Shown in pieces: positions 1-7,523 of a stretch of DNA of 21,409 bases. This DNA comes from UBA1774 sp045628925 (GTDB lineage Bacteria > Bacillota > Clostridia > Oscillospirales > Oscillospiraceae), in the NCBI GenBank assembly GCA_045628925.1, contig JAZQQF010000151.1, forward strand, positions 1 through 21,409, given 5' to 3'. The first letter of the stretch is position 1. Every line of letters starts with the position of its first letter. The notes below the pieces were generated by a model. The model did no database searches, was not told where the DNA came from, and saw only the letters and a list, made by a program, of their open reading frames with translations. The position numbers were made by a program, and so were the translations under genes.

Positions 1-1
1 G

Positions 2-208
2 GGGTATCTGGAATCGGAGGCCGCCGGATTCCGGGAAACTGTTCTAAGCGTGCTGAACGGGCCGAAGCCGGTCCTCGGCGTGGTGCGGCAGGGCCTCGGC
101 GCATGGGCGGACGCGCCGCTGGGAACGGTCATGGAGGTCACAGAGGCGAACCGGGCGGAGATCCCGGGAAAGATCCTCGCGTGGCTGCGGGAGCAGAATA
201 CCGATTGA
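2..208 (+). CDS. 3' end of probable THEP1-like nucleoside-triphosphatase (partial)
   Basis: Only the last 68 codons are in the window; the frame enters open from the left edge and ends at TGA 206-208. The tail contains a stretch reading KPVLGVVRQGLGAWAD followed by a short C-terminal helix ending WLREQNTD. A glutamate-rich helix followed by 'F...VL...KPVLGVV' resembles the end of the THEP1/NTPase (DUF265) family, small P-loop enzymes that hydrolyse nucleoside triphosphates. The P-loop and Walker B regions would lie upstream, so the assignment rests on the tail alone. The gene is followed within 6 bases by a UUCG-loop terminator, so it ends its transcription unit. Another small P-loop ATPase is possible. 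Confidence 0.5.
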   Translation, partial: GYLESEAAGFRETVLSVLNGPKPVLGVVRQGLGAWADAPLGTVMEVTEANRAEIPGKILAWLREQNTD

Positions 209-213
209 ACTGC

Positions 214-239
214 GGTGAGGCTTCGGCCTCGCCGGTTTT
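214..239 (+). terminator. Rho-independent terminator of the NTPase gene
   Basis: GGTGAGGC, loop TTCG, GCCTCGCC gives an 8-bp stem (one G-T wobble) capped by a UUCG tetraloop, followed by GGTTTT. It starts six bases after the stop codon of the upstream plus-strand gene. Confidence 0.75.
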
Positions 240-325
240 GCGGTTCCGGGCGAATCTGTTCTTACATAATCATATGATTCCCTGCATTCGCCGGAGACCG
301 TGCATTTCGCTGCGTCGATCTGCAC

Positions 326-392
326 GGGCGCATCGTGATGCGCCCCTACCGGCAACACGACACACCTCGTAGGGGCGATTCACGAATCGCCC
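326..392. repeat. Pair of short intergenic palindromic repeats (copy 1)
   Basis: Two palindromes sit 23 bp apart: GGGCGCATC-GT-GATGCGCCC (326-345, followed by CTAC) and GGGCGATTC-AC-GAATCGCCC (373-392, preceded by GTAGG). They face each other, with the CCCCTAC edge of one pointing at the GTAGGGG edge of the other. The same two units recur at 11966-12040 and one recurs at 16236-16259. They lie in the 250-base gap 209-460, which otherwise holds only two terminators and no gene. No transposase is associated; they look like REP-type elements. Confidence 0.7.
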
Positions 393-420
393 TCTCGGTT
401 TTCGACAGAAGAATAGGCCA

Positions 421-445
421 CGCCCGGAGGCTTTGCCTCCGGGCG
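421..445 (-). terminator. Terminator of the LRR protein gene
   Basis: An 11-bp perfect stem, CGCCCGGAGGC / GCCTCCGGGCG, with a TTT loop (AAA on the minus strand), lies 15 bases beyond the stop codon of the minus-strand LRR gene. The following minus-strand sequence is only moderately T-rich, so termination may be incomplete. Confidence 0.65.
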
Positions 446-460
446 TGATGTATTGGCCGG

Positions 461-3094
461 TCAGTAGGTGAACCGGGCGGCTTCGCCGTCGGGCTCGTTG
501 CTGCCGTCCAGCAGGAACAGCGCGCAGCGGTCGGCCTCGGCACCGCTCCACGGGAGCGTGACGGTCTTCGCATCGCCGCTCAGCACAACGCTGCCGCAGA
601 CCACGTCCACCAGCTGCCCGTTCAGATAGCGGGCGGCGATATAGGAAACGGTGCCGGTCTTGAAGGAGGAGATGGTCACGGAATCCGCTGCGCCGAACTC
701 AGCGCTGCAGGAACCGACGTCGATGAACACGTAGTCGCTGAAACTGTCGGCGCGGAAGCTGAATTTGTTGCCGTCCCGCGTGAAGTCCACAGGCTCCTGC
801 GTTTTGCCGTCCACGTGGACGAGCTTCACGTTGGTCTCCGCCATTTCCGGCGTGCCCTCCACGGTGACGAGGACGGGGTTGCGAGGCTGCTGCTCCGCGC
901 CGTCCACGGTCAGGGTGAAGCTCAGGTCAAGGAGCGCATTGGCATTTTCTTCCTCGTTCACGTCCAGCAGGATCTCACTGCCGGGATATTCGCAGCAGGA
1001 CACGGCCAGACCGGCGGCTTCGACGGCCGTACCGCAATCGGCATCGTCCACCTCAGCGGTGAGGCCGGGGTTCGCGGCAAGATAAGCGTCATCCAGCGCG
1101 ATGATATTCTCATCGCTCACGCTTTCCTTTTCTTCATCCGTGAGGCGGACGAAGTTTTTGGAAAGCTCGTTCACTTCTTCGGGCGTGGCATCATCCAGCG
1201 CCGCGATGCCGTCCAGCACCGCGTCCAGCGGGACCTTCTCGCCTTCCACGACCATGGCATTCACGGGGAGGCTGTCGGTCAACGCGGTGAGGTAATCAGG
1301 CTGTGTGCCCACGGGAACGTAAACGTAGCGCAGCGCTTCGCTGTTGGAAAAGACATCCCACATTGAGGGCGGCACGGTGCCGGTAAACTCCACGTAGTCC
1401 AGAGAATGACAGTAGTCGAATGCCTGAGAATCGACCGCGGTCACGGCGGCGGGGATGCGGACGGTCTTGAGCTTGGTGCTCATGAACGCTTGATTATAGA
1501 TAGTCGTCAGCGCTTCCGGCAGCTCGATCGCCGTCAGCATTGTGTATCCAAATCCCCACTTGCCGATAACCTCCAGCCCGTCGGGCAGGGTCACTGCCGT
1601 GATGCTGGGATGGTAATAGAAAGCATAGTCCCCGATCTCGGTGACCGACGTGGGAACAACGTAGCTTTCACCGGTCTTTCCCAGCGGATAGGCTACCAGA
1701 ACGGACCCGTCCGCGCTGAAGAGGACGCCGTCGACGGCTTTGTAGGCGGTGCTGCCCGCTTCCACGGTGAAGCGCTGCAGGTTCTTCGCGGCAGAGAAGG
1801 CGGACGCGTCCAGTGAGGTGACGGCGGCGGGGACCTCAAATTCCGTGCTCGTGCTGGCGCCGGGGTAAATGAGCAGCTTCGTATAGTCGCCGGTGAACAG
1901 CGCGCCGTCCACGGAAGCGAAGGCGCTGCCGCCCTCCTCCACGTTGATGGCCTCCAGCGCGCTGCAGCCCCGGAAGCATCCGTCCCCGATCTCCCGCAGC
2001 GAAGCGGGGAGGTTGACCGTTTTCAGCTTGCTGCAGTTGGAGAAAGCGCCGGTATCCATGGTCTCCACGCCCAGAAGGGTAGCGGAGGTGAAGCGGCAGG
2101 TCTGGAACGCATAGCTGTCGAGTTTCTTCACGTTTGCGGGCAGGACCAGCTCCGCGATGCCGCTGCAGCCGGTGAAAGCCGTATTCTCAATGATGGTCAG
2201 AGTGGAAGGGAAGGTGATCTGCGTGAGCTTTGCCGCGTCCCAGAATGCGCTCTCACCGACGATCACCACGCCCTCAGGAATGGCGAAGGTATCCGCGTCC
2301 TTCGCGGCGGGATACCGGGCCAGCGTCAGCCCTTTATACGGGTCATTGTGATACAGGACGCCGTCAACGGTATACCACTCATCGTCGGCGGTGCTGCCGG
2401 TGATGGTGATGCTTTCAAGCGCACTCAGAAAAATCGATCCGCCGGATAACACAGAAACATATCTGGGCAGCGTGAGCTTTGTCAGCACGTGGCAGTTTTC
2501 CAATGCGTACAGCGTTAAGCTCTGCAGTCCCGCGCCCAGCTGAAGGTTTGCTAGATTCGAGCACGCCTCAAACGCTGAACCTTCAACGACTTCCAGCGAA
2601 TCCGGGAAGCTGAGCGAGGTCAGATTCTGACAGTTATAAAACGCATCCTGCGCGACCTCCGTCGTCCCGCTGGGGGCGGTGTAGGAAGTGCGGGTGTGAC
2701 CGATGGGGTAGGCCAGCAGGGTCGTTCCCTCAAACAGGACGCCGTCCTTGGAGGAAAAATACGGATTGCCCGAAGCAACGGAAAACTCCGCCAGCACTGT
2801 GCAGTTATAAAATGCATCCATGCCGATGAAGCTCACGGTAGCGGGGATGCTGACCTTCGTCAGGTTGCCGCAGCCGGAAAAGGCTCTGCGGCTGATGGAT
2901 CCGATCCCCTCGGAGAGAACGACCTCCGTCAGGTTCGCGCAGCCGAGGAAGGCATTCTCGCCGATCTCCGTTACAGCATAGCTGCTGCCGTCCACCTCGA
3001 CGGAGGCCGGAATGGTCAGCACTGCGGGCACATCCCGCGTATAGCCGATGACAGCGGCGGTCGAGCTGTTCAGCACGTAGGTCACCCCGTCCAC
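461..3094 (-). CDS. BspA-like leucine-rich-repeat surface protein, probably 5'-truncated
   Basis: An 877-residue frame. About residues 15-610 are tandem type-5 (BspA/TpLRR) repeats of the pattern 'I...AF..C.xL..v.lP..v..I', interrupted by insert modules of the form 'DGVLF...L.YP......Y.VP'. A helical, acidic linker (about 630-690) and two or more beta-rich domains follow. Such proteins are normally secreted and bind host or matrix ligands. The listed start is a GTG without a ribosome site, and the translation begins directly with MDGVTYVLN, with no signal peptide. No ATG, GTG or TTG is in frame further upstream, and none of the three frames upstream encodes a hydrophobic segment. The neighbour's terminator ends about 80 bases upstream. 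No LPxTG or SLH anchor is visible at the C-terminus. The family call is secure; whether the gene is expressed is doubtful. Confidence 0.8.
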   Translation of the reverse strand: MDGVTYVLNSSTAAVIGYTRDVPAVLTIPASVEVDGSSYAVTEIGENAFLGCANLTEVVLSEGIGSISRRAFSGCGNLTKVSIPATVSFIGMDAFYNCTVLAEFSVASGNPYFSSKDGVLFEGTTLLAYPIGHTRTSYTAPSGTTEVAQDAFYNCQNLTSLSFPDSLEVVEGSAFEACSNLANLQLGAGLQSLTLYALENCHVLTKLTLPRYVSVLSGGSIFLSALESITITGSTADDEWYTVDGVLYHNDPYKGLTLARYPAAKDADTFAIPEGVVIVGESAFWDAAKLTQITFPSTLTIIENTAFTGCSGIAELVLPANVKKLDSYAFQTCRFTSATLLGVETMDTGAFSNCSKLKTVNLPASLREIGDGCFRGCSALEAINVEEGGSAFASVDGALFTGDYTKLLIYPGASTSTEFEVPAAVTSLDASAFSAAKNLQRFTVEAGSTAYKAVDGVLFSADGSVLVAYPLGKTGESYVVPTSVTEIGDYAFYYHPSITAVTLPDGLEVIGKWGFGYTMLTAIELPEALTTIYNQAFMSTKLKTVRIPAAVTAVDSQAFDYCHSLDYVEFTGTVPPSMWDVFSNSEALRYVYVPVGTQPDYLTALTDSLPVNAMVVEGEKVPLDAVLDGIAALDDATPEEVNELSKNFVRLTDEEKESVSDENIIALDDAYLAANPGLTAEVDDADCGTAVEAAGLAVSCCEYPGSEILLDVNEEENANALLDLSFTLTVDGAEQQPRNPVLVTVEGTPEMAETNVKLVHVDGKTQEPVDFTRDGNKFSFRADSFSDYVFIDVGSCSAEFGAADSVTISSFKTGTVSYIAARYLNGQLVDVVCGSVVLSGDAKTVTLPWSGAEADRCALFLLDGSNEPDGEAARFTY

Positions 3095-3123
3095 CGTGGC
3101 GGTCTCGCCGGAGGAGATGCTCG

Positions 3124-3155
3124 CCGTTTCAAAGAGCGAAACGGTGGCTTTTTGC
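3124..3155 (+). other. Orphan terminator-like hairpin at the 5' edge of the LRR gene
   Basis: CCGTTTC, loop AAAGAGC, GAAACGG (7-bp perfect stem) is followed on the plus strand by TGGCTTTTT. Read on the plus strand this looks like a terminator, but no plus-strand gene precedes it; it lies just outside the first codons of the minus-strand LRR frame. It may be a relic of a rearrangement that removed the 5' end of that gene. Confidence 0.4.
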
Positions 3156-3171
3156 GTCTGTCGGAATACAG

Positions 3172-3202
3172 AAAACCGCCGCAGGGGAAACCCCTGCGGC
3201 GG
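3172..3202 (-). terminator. Terminator of the AGCS symporter gene
   Basis: A 12-bp perfect stem, CCGCCGCAGGGG / CCCCTGCGGCGG, with a 3-base loop is followed on the minus strand by TTTTCTG. It begins 16 bases after the symporter stop codon and separates it from the LRR gene downstream. Confidence 0.85.
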
Positions 3203-3218
3203 CAGTTCAGATGAAGGT

Positions 3219-4655
3219 TCAGCGCTTCAGCGCCTTCTGCCCGTCGAAGTATTCCTTGGTCAGCCTGATGACCTCGGGGCTGAGGGTCAGCACCGCGATC
3301 AGGTTGGGGATGGCCATGAAGCCGTTCAGCGCGTCGGCCAGGTTCCACGCATCCGTGAGGCTCATGGTCGCGCCGATGATGGCAAACAGCGCGAACACGA
3401 CCTTGTAGACCTGAGAGGCCTTGGTGCCGAAGAGGTACTCGAAGCAGCGGGTGCCGTAAAGGCTCCAGCTCAGGACGGTGGACAGGGCGAACAGGGCGAG
3501 GCAGATGGCCAGCAGGATGCTGCCGAAGCCGCCGCCGAGGACGCTGCCGATGGCACCGGCCACGAGGCTCGCGCCGCCGGAGGTGCCCCACGCGATGTCG
3601 ATGCCGTTGGAGCAGTAGCCGCAGAGGACGGTCAGCGCGGTGAGGGTGCAGATGACGATGGTGTCCATGAACACCTCGAAGATGCCGAAGAAGCCCTGCT
3701 TCACGGGGTTCGTCTCGCTGGTGGCGGCATGGGCCATGGGCGCGGAGCCGAGGCCGGCCTCATTGGAGAAGCAGCCGCGGGCGATGCCCTTGGTGATGGA
3801 GGTGGAGATGGTGATGCCGAACGCGCCGCCCAGCGCAGCCTCGGCGGAGAAGGCGCCCTGGAAGATCATGCCGAAGACCTGGCCGATGTGACCGATGTTG
3901 GCGAAGATGACGATCAGGGTGGAGAGAATGTAAATGACAGCCATGACGGGCACCAGCTTTTCGGTGACGGAGCCGATGCGCTTGATGCCGCCGAAGGAGA
4001 CGAGGAAGACGATGATGGTGACCAGAATGCCGACGATCAGATTGCAGAGGGTGAAGGTGGAGCCGAGGAAGGTGATCTGGCTGGCACCCACATTGCCGCC
4101 CAGCGCGTCGATGGCGGTGCCCACCGCTTCGCCGATGGACTGGACCTGCGTGGCGTTGCCGATGCCGAAGGCAGCTAGCGCGCCGAAGATGCAGAACAGA
4201 ACGCCCAGCCAGCGGAAGCTTTTGCCGAGACCGTTCTTAATGTAGTACATGGGGCCGCCGACCCAGTCGCCGTGCTCGTTGCGTTCGCGGTAGCGGACGG
4301 CGAGGGTGACTTCGGCGAACTTGGTGCACATACCGAAAATGGCGCTGAGCCACATCCAGAAAACGGCGCCGGGGCCGCCCACCACGATGGCGCCCGTGAC
4401 GCCCGCGATGTTGCCGGTACCCACGGTGCCGGCCAGCGCGGTGGTAAGGGCCTGCAGGGGGGTAACTTCGCCCTCCTTCGCCTCATGCTTCTGGAACACG
4501 CGGCCGAGGGTGTTTTTCATGGCGTGGCCGAATTTGCGGAACTGGAGGAAGCCGGTGGAAATGCTGATGAGGACGCCGACGCCGACCAGCAGGCAGAGGA
4601 CTACGCTGCCCCATGCAATGTCGTCCAATTTGGTGATAAATTCGCTCAGTGTCAT
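3219..4655 (-). CDS. Alanine/glycine:cation symporter (AGCS family)
   Basis: This 478-residue polytopic membrane protein is predicted to import small neutral amino acids (alanine, glycine) with sodium or protons. Family signatures are clear: GTVGTGNIAGV (76-86), GGPMYYI (133-139), the AGCS signature SNEAGLGSAPMAHAA (297-311), and QGFFGIFEVFMDT (320-332). About ten hydrophobic segments run through the protein and the length is normal for the family. The ATG start is supported by AAGGAG nine bases upstream (plus-strand 4665-4670). A TTGCAA-17-TAGAAT promoter lies 56 bases upstream and a strong terminator follows, so the gene is probably its own transcription unit. The exact amino acid and coupling ion cannot be read from sequence. 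Confidence 0.93.
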   Translation of the reverse strand: MTLSEFITKLDDIAWGSVVLCLLVGVGVLISISTGFLQFRKFGHAMKNTLGRVFQKHEAKEGEVTPLQALTTALAGTVGTGNIAGVTGAIVVGGPGAVFWMWLSAIFGMCTKFAEVTLAVRYRERNEHGDWVGGPMYYIKNGLGKSFRWLGVLFCIFGALAAFGIGNATQVQSIGEAVGTAIDALGGNVGASQITFLGSTFTLCNLIVGILVTIIVFLVSFGGIKRIGSVTEKLVPVMAVIYILSTLIVIFANIGHIGQVFGMIFQGAFSAEAALGGAFGITISTSITKGIARGCFSNEAGLGSAPMAHAATSETNPVKQGFFGIFEVFMDTIVICTLTALTVLCGYCSNGIDIAWGTSGGASLVAGAIGSVLGGGFGSILLAICLALFALSTVLSWSLYGTRCFEYLFGTKASQVYKVVFALFAIIGATMSLTDAWNLADALNGFMAIPNLIAVLTLSPEVIRLTKEYFDGQKALKR

Positions 4656-4710
4656 GCTCGTTCACTCCTTAATGTAGTTATACGGGGGTGCCGATAAAAG
4701 AGAATGCCTT

Positions 4711-4739
4711 ATTCTACACAACTTGTTCACAAATTGCAA
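4711..4739 (-). promoter_or_regulatory. Promoter of the AGCS symporter gene
   Basis: On the minus strand, -35 TTGCAA (4734-4739), a 17-base spacer, and -10 TAGAAT (4711-4716). The -10 lies in the string TGTAGAATAAG, which is repeated exactly in the promoter of the glycosyltransferase gene at 8667-8695. Confidence 0.65.
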
Positions 4740-4766
4740 GACTTTATTGAACTGAATCTGCAATTT
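4731..4766. promoter_or_regulatory. Inverted repeat overlapping the symporter -35 (candidate operator)
   Basis: AAATTGCA (4731-4738) and TGCAATTT (4759-4766) form an 8-bp perfect inverted repeat with a 20-base spacer. One arm covers the -35 box. The roughly three-turn centre spacing is compatible with a regulator binding across the promoter, but no regulator is identified. Confidence 0.3.
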
Positions 4767-4788
4767 TCTACAAGAAATTTTTGTGGAA

Positions 4789-5949
4789 TCAGCACAGAAA
4801 CCGCAGAAGCGCGCCCATTCCGATGCCCAGCAGGTTCCCCAGCATGAGTCCCAGTACGCCGCAGACGATGCCCGGCGCGATGAGCCGCCGGTCGCCCCAC
4901 GCATTGGCGGCGGGGGCGATGAAGGGCGGCCCGTAGATGCCGGCGGTATTGGTGATGAGGGCCGCGCCTCCGGGGATATGAAAAATGCGGCAGAGCAGCA
5001 GGTGGAAGAGGATGCAGCCCAGCTGCACGGCGGCGAAAAAGCACAGCGTGGGCAGGAGCGAGCGCACCAGTACGCCGGGGTCCACACTCATGCTCAGCCC
5101 CAGCGAAAACATCAGCACCAGATACTGCCCCAGCTGATAGGAGCCCTTCGTCTCCCGCACGGGGCGGACGAAGCTCCCCGCCAGCCCGAGAATGCTGACG
5201 GCCAGCATGATATACAGACTCCCGTCCAGACTGCCGTTCACGAGCAGCTCCAGCCCGGCGCCGACGCCGAGGCACAGCAATGCCAGACCGCAGACCCCGG
5301 CCAGCCGGGCGAGGCTTTTCCGGTCCCGCGGGATGGAGCGGTAGTCGTATTCGTTTTCCGCCGCCGGGGCTTCCGCGTCTTCGGCTTCCGGAACAGGGGC
5401 TTCCGCGCCGAGAACGCGCCGGTAGAGCGGACGTCCCACCGTTACCAGCACGAGGAACCACACGCCTCCCACCAGAAAATCCGCCGTGTTGGCGGCGGTG
5501 ATCACGTCGGCGGCAGCATCCTTCGGCAGCAGCGCGGCGCCAACGGCGATGAGGTTCGGGGTGCCGCCGGTATACAGTCCCACGGCCATGCCCGCCAGCT
5601 GGGGGGCATGCTCCAGCCCCAGCCGCTTTGCGGATAGGGCGGCTGCCGCGGCGGTGAGGGCGGCGGCGAGGATCTGCAGCCCGTAGCCCGTGAGGATGGG
5701 CTTTGCCAGCTTCCGCACACGCCGCAGGTCGAAGCCGAACAGGATGAGCGGGATGGCCAGCGCCACAAGGATACTGGCCGTCAGCTGCGAGAGGGACTTA
5801 TCGAAGGGGATGGGCAGCAGCGCCAGCAGAAAGCCGCAGCCGTAGCACAGGGCGACCGCGCCGATCTTTCGGAACAGGCTGAACCGCCGCACCAGACGCA
5901 GGATGAGGGTCGGGAGCAGCACGATGATGAGAAGTTCGAGGATGACCAA
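4789..5949 (-). CDS. DUF819-family integral membrane protein
   Basis: A polytopic membrane protein of about 386 residues with two similar halves. The first half carries the GGTPNLIAVG motif (residues 128-137 from the chosen start). The second carries TNTAGIYGPPFIAPAANAW and the glycine-rich GIVCGVLGLMLGNLLGIGMG. This pattern fits the DUF819 (YjcL-like) family, whose transport or other role is unknown. An acidic, Glu/Ala-rich loop of about 25 residues separates the halves. The frame can be opened from a GTG at 6003, but that codon lies inside the terminator of the preceding gene and has no good ribosome site. A TTG at 5947-5949 has GGAGG (plus-strand 5958-5962) eight bases upstream, so I chose it. 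Confidence 0.8.
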   Translation of the reverse strand: MVILELLIIVLLPTLILRLVRRFSLFRKIGAVALCYGCGFLLALLPIPFDKSLSQLTASILVALAIPLILFGFDLRRVRKLAKPILTGYGLQILAAALTAAAAALSAKRLGLEHAPQLAGMAVGLYTGGTPNLIAVGAALLPKDAAADVITAANTADFLVGGVWFLVLVTVGRPLYRRVLGAEAPVPEAEDAEAPAAENEYDYRSIPRDRKSLARLAGVCGLALLCLGVGAGLELLVNGSLDGSLYIMLAVSILGLAGSFVRPVRETKGSYQLGQYLVLMFSLGLSMSVDPGVLVRSLLPTLCFFAAVQLGCILFHLLLCRIFHIPGGAALITNTAGIYGPPFIAPAANAWGDRRLIAPGIVCGVLGLMLGNLLGIGMGALLRFLC

Positions 5950-5968
5950 GAGGATCGCCTCCGGGAGC

Positions 5969-6013
5969 AAAAAGTGCGTTTCGGGCAGGTGTGAGACCCA
6001 CACCCGCCCGAAA
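5969..6013 (-). terminator. Terminator of the O-antigen ligase gene
   Basis: Arms TTTCGGGCaGGTGTG (5979-5993) and CACACCcGCCCGAAA (5999-6013) pair with a single mismatch around a 5-base loop. On the minus strand they are followed, after five bases, by TTTTT. The structure starts eight bases after the ligase stop codon and overlaps the GTG at 6003 that could otherwise be taken as the start of the DUF819 gene. Confidence 0.7.
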
Positions 6014-6020
6014 AGAACGA

Positions 6021-7505
6021 TCAGTATTTTCCTTCGCCCTTTGCCAGCTTCACGCAGGCAGCGATGAGACCGAAGATGAACCAGAAGAAGAACAGATTGC
6101 GGGGATAGAACCAGGTGTATTCCGCGAAGGAGATGACGAGGATGCCAGCGAAGGAGCCGAGGGCGGCGCTGAGCATCGCCTTCAGCCGCTTTTCAGCGCC
6201 GAACACCTGCCGGACGCCGTTTTTCAGCGAATGCGCCAGCGTTCCGAGGAAGGGCAGCAGACCGAACAGACCCATCTCCGCCCAGACCTGCAGGTAGTTG
6301 TTGTGAGTGTGGATGGGGAAGTTCCCGTCGTACATGGCGGGGTAGTCGCGGAAGGTCTTGGTGAGGATATCGCTGCCGAGGCCCACGCCGCCGCCCCAGT
6401 AATCCTTCATCAGCTTCCCGCTGGCCTCATAGATGGCGATGCGGTAGATGGCGGAGGTGTCGGAGGTGTTGCCGATGGTGAGGATGCGGCGGAAGATCGT
6501 TTTCGGCAGGAGGGGAACGCAGCAGAAGCCCAGCGCGATGAAGGCAGGCAGCAGCTTCCAGTTATAGAAGGCGCAGAAGATCATAAGCGCCAGCACGAAG
6601 CCGATCCAGCTGGAGCGGGAATAGGTCAGTCCCAGCGCGGCGATGCAGGGAAGGAAGCAGAGGATCGCCAGCAGCCGCTCCCGGGGGGAGGAAGCGTTCA
6701 GGATGAGCGCCAGATCCAGCGGCAGGAGCAGCACAAGGATCTCCGCGAAGTTATTGGGATTGTCGAAGAAGGAGTAGATGCGCCCGGGCATACCCGCGTT
6801 CAGCACCATATCCTGCTGGGAGGCGACGATCTCCACGCCCATGGCGGCCTGCACGCAGCCGTAAAACGCGGCGGCGGTCAGCCCCGCGACGGCCATCCAC
6901 ACCAGCCGGTGGGCCTGCCTGTAATCCCGGATGCCGCTCACGGTCAGCAGCATGAGGAGCATCGCCGTCAGGTGGAACGCGAAGAAGCGGAGCGACAGGT
7001 CGATCTCCGCCGAAGCCAGCAGCGCCCGGCAGATAGCCAGCAAAAACAGCCCTATCCACGGACCAGCCGCTTTGGGCTCCAGCCGGTTCACGCCTTCCCG
7101 ACGCCCGACGGCATGGAGGAACAGCATCACAAGGATGCCGATGAGGGCATAGAGATTGTTCCACACGGCGTGGGGCGCCAGAAGCATGATGAGCATCAGA
7201 ACGCCCGCGAGGATATCGCTGCGCTCGCTGAGGGCGGTGAGGCCCCGCAGCACGAGGCTGTTATCCCAGATGCCGGGGGCTTTGCGCCGCAGACGGGCGA
7301 TCAGGTCGCCGGGGAGATTCACAAGCCAGGTCAGCAGCAGACAGAGGTGGCTTTCCTCCCAGTCGCGGGTCAGCGGACTGTCTTTTTTCAGCAGCCGCCA
7401 GAGGTTGCTTTCCCGCAGGACCCGCCCGCCCGCCGGACCGATCCGGTCCAGCGCACGGCAGACGCCGCTTTCCGCCCAGACAGCGGAAAATCCGTTACGT
7501 GCCAT
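6021..7505 (-). CDS. O-antigen ligase / Wzy-type polymerase family membrane protein
   Basis: A 494-residue protein with roughly ten to twelve hydrophobic segments. It shows the Wzy_C/WaaL family features: FFDNPNNFAEIL (246-257), the transmembrane segment with TYSRSSWIGFVLA (294-306), a long extracytoplasmic loop with GGGVGLGSD, and the HTHNNYLQVWAEMGLFGLLPFLG block (399-421). The family polymerises or ligates polyprenyl-linked sugar units at the outer face of the membrane. In a Gram-positive cell this implies a surface polysaccharide rather than LPS. The ATG start has GGAGG seven bases upstream. It lies 18 bases behind the GT4 gene and is probably translated from the same mRNA. A soluble N-terminal stretch of about 95 residues is longer than usual. 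Confidence 0.88.
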   Translation of the reverse strand: MARNGFSAVWAESGVCRALDRIGPAGGRVLRESNLWRLLKKDSPLTRDWEESHLCLLLTWLVNLPGDLIARLRRKAPGIWDNSLVLRGLTALSERSDILAGVLMLIMLLAPHAVWNNLYALIGILVMLFLHAVGRREGVNRLEPKAAGPWIGLFLLAICRALLASAEIDLSLRFFAFHLTAMLLMLLTVSGIRDYRQAHRLVWMAVAGLTAAAFYGCVQAAMGVEIVASQQDMVLNAGMPGRIYSFFDNPNNFAEILVLLLPLDLALILNASSPRERLLAILCFLPCIAALGLTYSRSSWIGFVLALMIFCAFYNWKLLPAFIALGFCCVPLLPKTIFRRILTIGNTSDTSAIYRIAIYEASGKLMKDYWGGGVGLGSDILTKTFRDYPAMYDGNFPIHTHNNYLQVWAEMGLFGLLPFLGTLAHSLKNGVRQVFGAEKRLKAMLSAALGSFAGILVISFAEYTWFYPRNLFFFWFIFGLIAACVKLAKGEGKY

Positions 7506-7523
7506 GGTACGTCCTCCCGTTTC

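Noticed and set aside
326..392. Palindromic repeats considered as a CRISPR array or insertion-sequence ends
   Set aside because: Only two units with different cores and one spacer, no cas or transposase genes, and the copies elsewhere are not flanking any mobile gene.
3096..4178. 360-codon plus-strand frame opposite the AGCS symporter
   Set aside because: Acidic, Gly/Ala/Asp-rich shadow of transmembrane codons read backwards.
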